64,000 nucleotides of DNA, from assembly GCA_028023455.1 (NCBI GenBank), contig JAQFVV010006336.1:1010224-1074223 (forward strand), read 5' to 3'. Below, one piece after another: positions 63,486-64,000 of the stretch (the first letter of the stretch is position 1; each line of letters begins with the position of its first letter). Origin of the DNA: Epiperipatus broadwayi (taxonomy: Eukaryota > Onychophora > Udeonychophora > Euonychophora > Peripatidae). The position numbers and the translations under genes were made by a program. Below the pieces are notes generated by a model. The model made no database searches. It was not told the origin of the DNA and saw nothing but the letters and a program-made list of their open reading frames with translations.

Positions 63486-63580
63486 GTTGTTAGCCAAGAG
63501 GTCATCGCACCTGCCTTGCAAGCAAGTAGTTGGTTGCAACGGGTGTGGGTTTGCGTCCCGGCAGATGCTATGACATATGA
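63486..63580 (+). repeat. tRNA-like SINE family S1, copy 3
   Basis: The A-box-like ttagccaagaggtcat lies at the start, then tgccttgcaagcaagtag at the anticodon-arm position, then the B-box-like gggtttgcgtccc. It then continues ggcagatgctatgacatatg. This is the best kept of the three copies. It is not a functional tRNA gene: the B box departs from GGTTCRANNCC and the body extends beyond a tRNA. Confidence 0.66.
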
Positions 63581-63607
63581 AAAAAATACAATAATCAAAA
63601 ATTTTGA

Positions 63608-63905
63608 AAAGTACAAAAAATATAATCATCACTTAGGAGAGCTTTTGACTATCCTTGTAGTCTTTGTCAACTAATACTTTGGAAGGTTAACATTCCCATA
63701 ATAATTCTGTAATTTTAATGTTGCTGTCTGCCTATTGATGAAGTCTTGCTTGTATTTATATATTAGCATAGCTTCTTTATTTTCCTTTTATTGTTATTTC
63801 TTTCAGTTTGTAATATTTTTACATTATTATAATTGAAATTAAACCAATATATACATGATTTATTATGGTCATAAAAAATGGAAGCTGATACAATATTATT
63901 TATTA
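63608..63905 (-). mobile_element. Penelope-like element 3' end, family of 3.8-5.0 kb
   Basis: On the minus strand broken frames read SFHFYDHNKSCIYWF, then NNKRKIK and YKYKQDFINRQ. These align with FFDHEKTCNYKF, NHKKRKIKE and KYKNDVINR of the copy at 3.98-4.2 kb: the end of the GIY-YIG protein with its glutamate region. The tail 63680-63608 has the hairpin motif (63670-63638: TTGACAAA, GACTA-CAAGGA-TAGTC, AAAAGC). The window ends just upstream of it. Confidence 0.72.
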
Positions 63906-63999
63906 CCTTTGCAATTTTGTTTCATATTTTGAAACTTTTGTTTTTTTACAGCCATAATAAATCATATGAATATAGTTTTAATTTCAATTATAATAATGT
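63822..63999. repeat. Inverted repeat at the window end, within PLE sequence
   Basis: 63822-63868 (cattattataattgaaatta through tttattatgg) pairs with 63952-63999. The loop contains PLE coding sequence on the minus strand. The structure may continue beyond the window. Confidence 0.8.
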
Positions 64000-64000
64000 G

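Noticed and set aside
63486-63580. Functional tRNA gene
   Set aside because: Box-like blocks are present, but the B box is off consensus, the cloverleaf is not convincing, and two diverged copies nearby show it is a SINE.

Overview
This is AT-rich, non-coding DNA from an animal genome. Nothing in it looks like a bacterial operon, and I found no intact host protein-coding gene. The content is old transposable elements of several classes, long microsatellites and unique AT-rich sequence, as expected of an intergenic region or very large intron in an invertebrate. The mix of Penelope-like elements, Merlin, hAT, long-LTR Ty3/Gypsy, two LINE families and tRNA-like SINEs, with long TATA, ATCT and ATT arrays, would fit a lophotrochozoan such as a cephalopod, but a cnidarian or another invertebrate is possible. 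The species cannot be fixed from what I see. Layout: 64-3026 is a decayed but complete hAT transposon with terminal inverted repeats and a probable 8-bp target duplication. 3835-5040 is a head-to-head inverted pair of Penelope-like element (PLE) 3' ends. 6603-8362 is a Merlin (IS1016-like) transposon with unusually long inverted repeats built of subterminal units. 8931-10240 is a second PLE family with an open GIY-YIG frame behind a duplicated flank. 10366-10927 is another palindromic repeat with PLE-like coding in its loop. 11870-15265 is a LINE (ORF1, endonuclease, RT) interrupted by a PLE fragment of opposite orientation, followed at 15716-17510 by two antisense 3' ends of a similar LINE. 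17.5-30.2 kb is mostly unique AT-rich sequence with a few short repeats. 30240-30748 is a large ATCT/ATCC microsatellite. 34141-48229 is a 14-kb LTR retrotransposon of the Ty3/Gypsy type with LTRs of about 2.4-2.5 kb. Its order gag, protease, RT, RNase H, integrase is still readable, and it carries a 2.5-kb insertion of unknown origin. 51832-55640 is a second LINE (ORF1 with zinc knuckle, endonuclease, start of RT). 57-64 kb has tRNA-like SINEs, another antisense LINE end, a near-perfect 218-bp foldback, a large inverted SINE-like pair and a last PLE fragment. The main pattern is that Penelope-related sequence repeatedly occurs as inverted repeats, and that several PLE tails share a core of the form (C/T)TGA..., hairpin, (G/A)AAAG, with different but self-complementary hairpins. 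This is what hammerhead ribozymes known from PLEs would look like. No gene network can be described: the coding pieces are independent mobile elements, almost all broken by stops and frameshifts.
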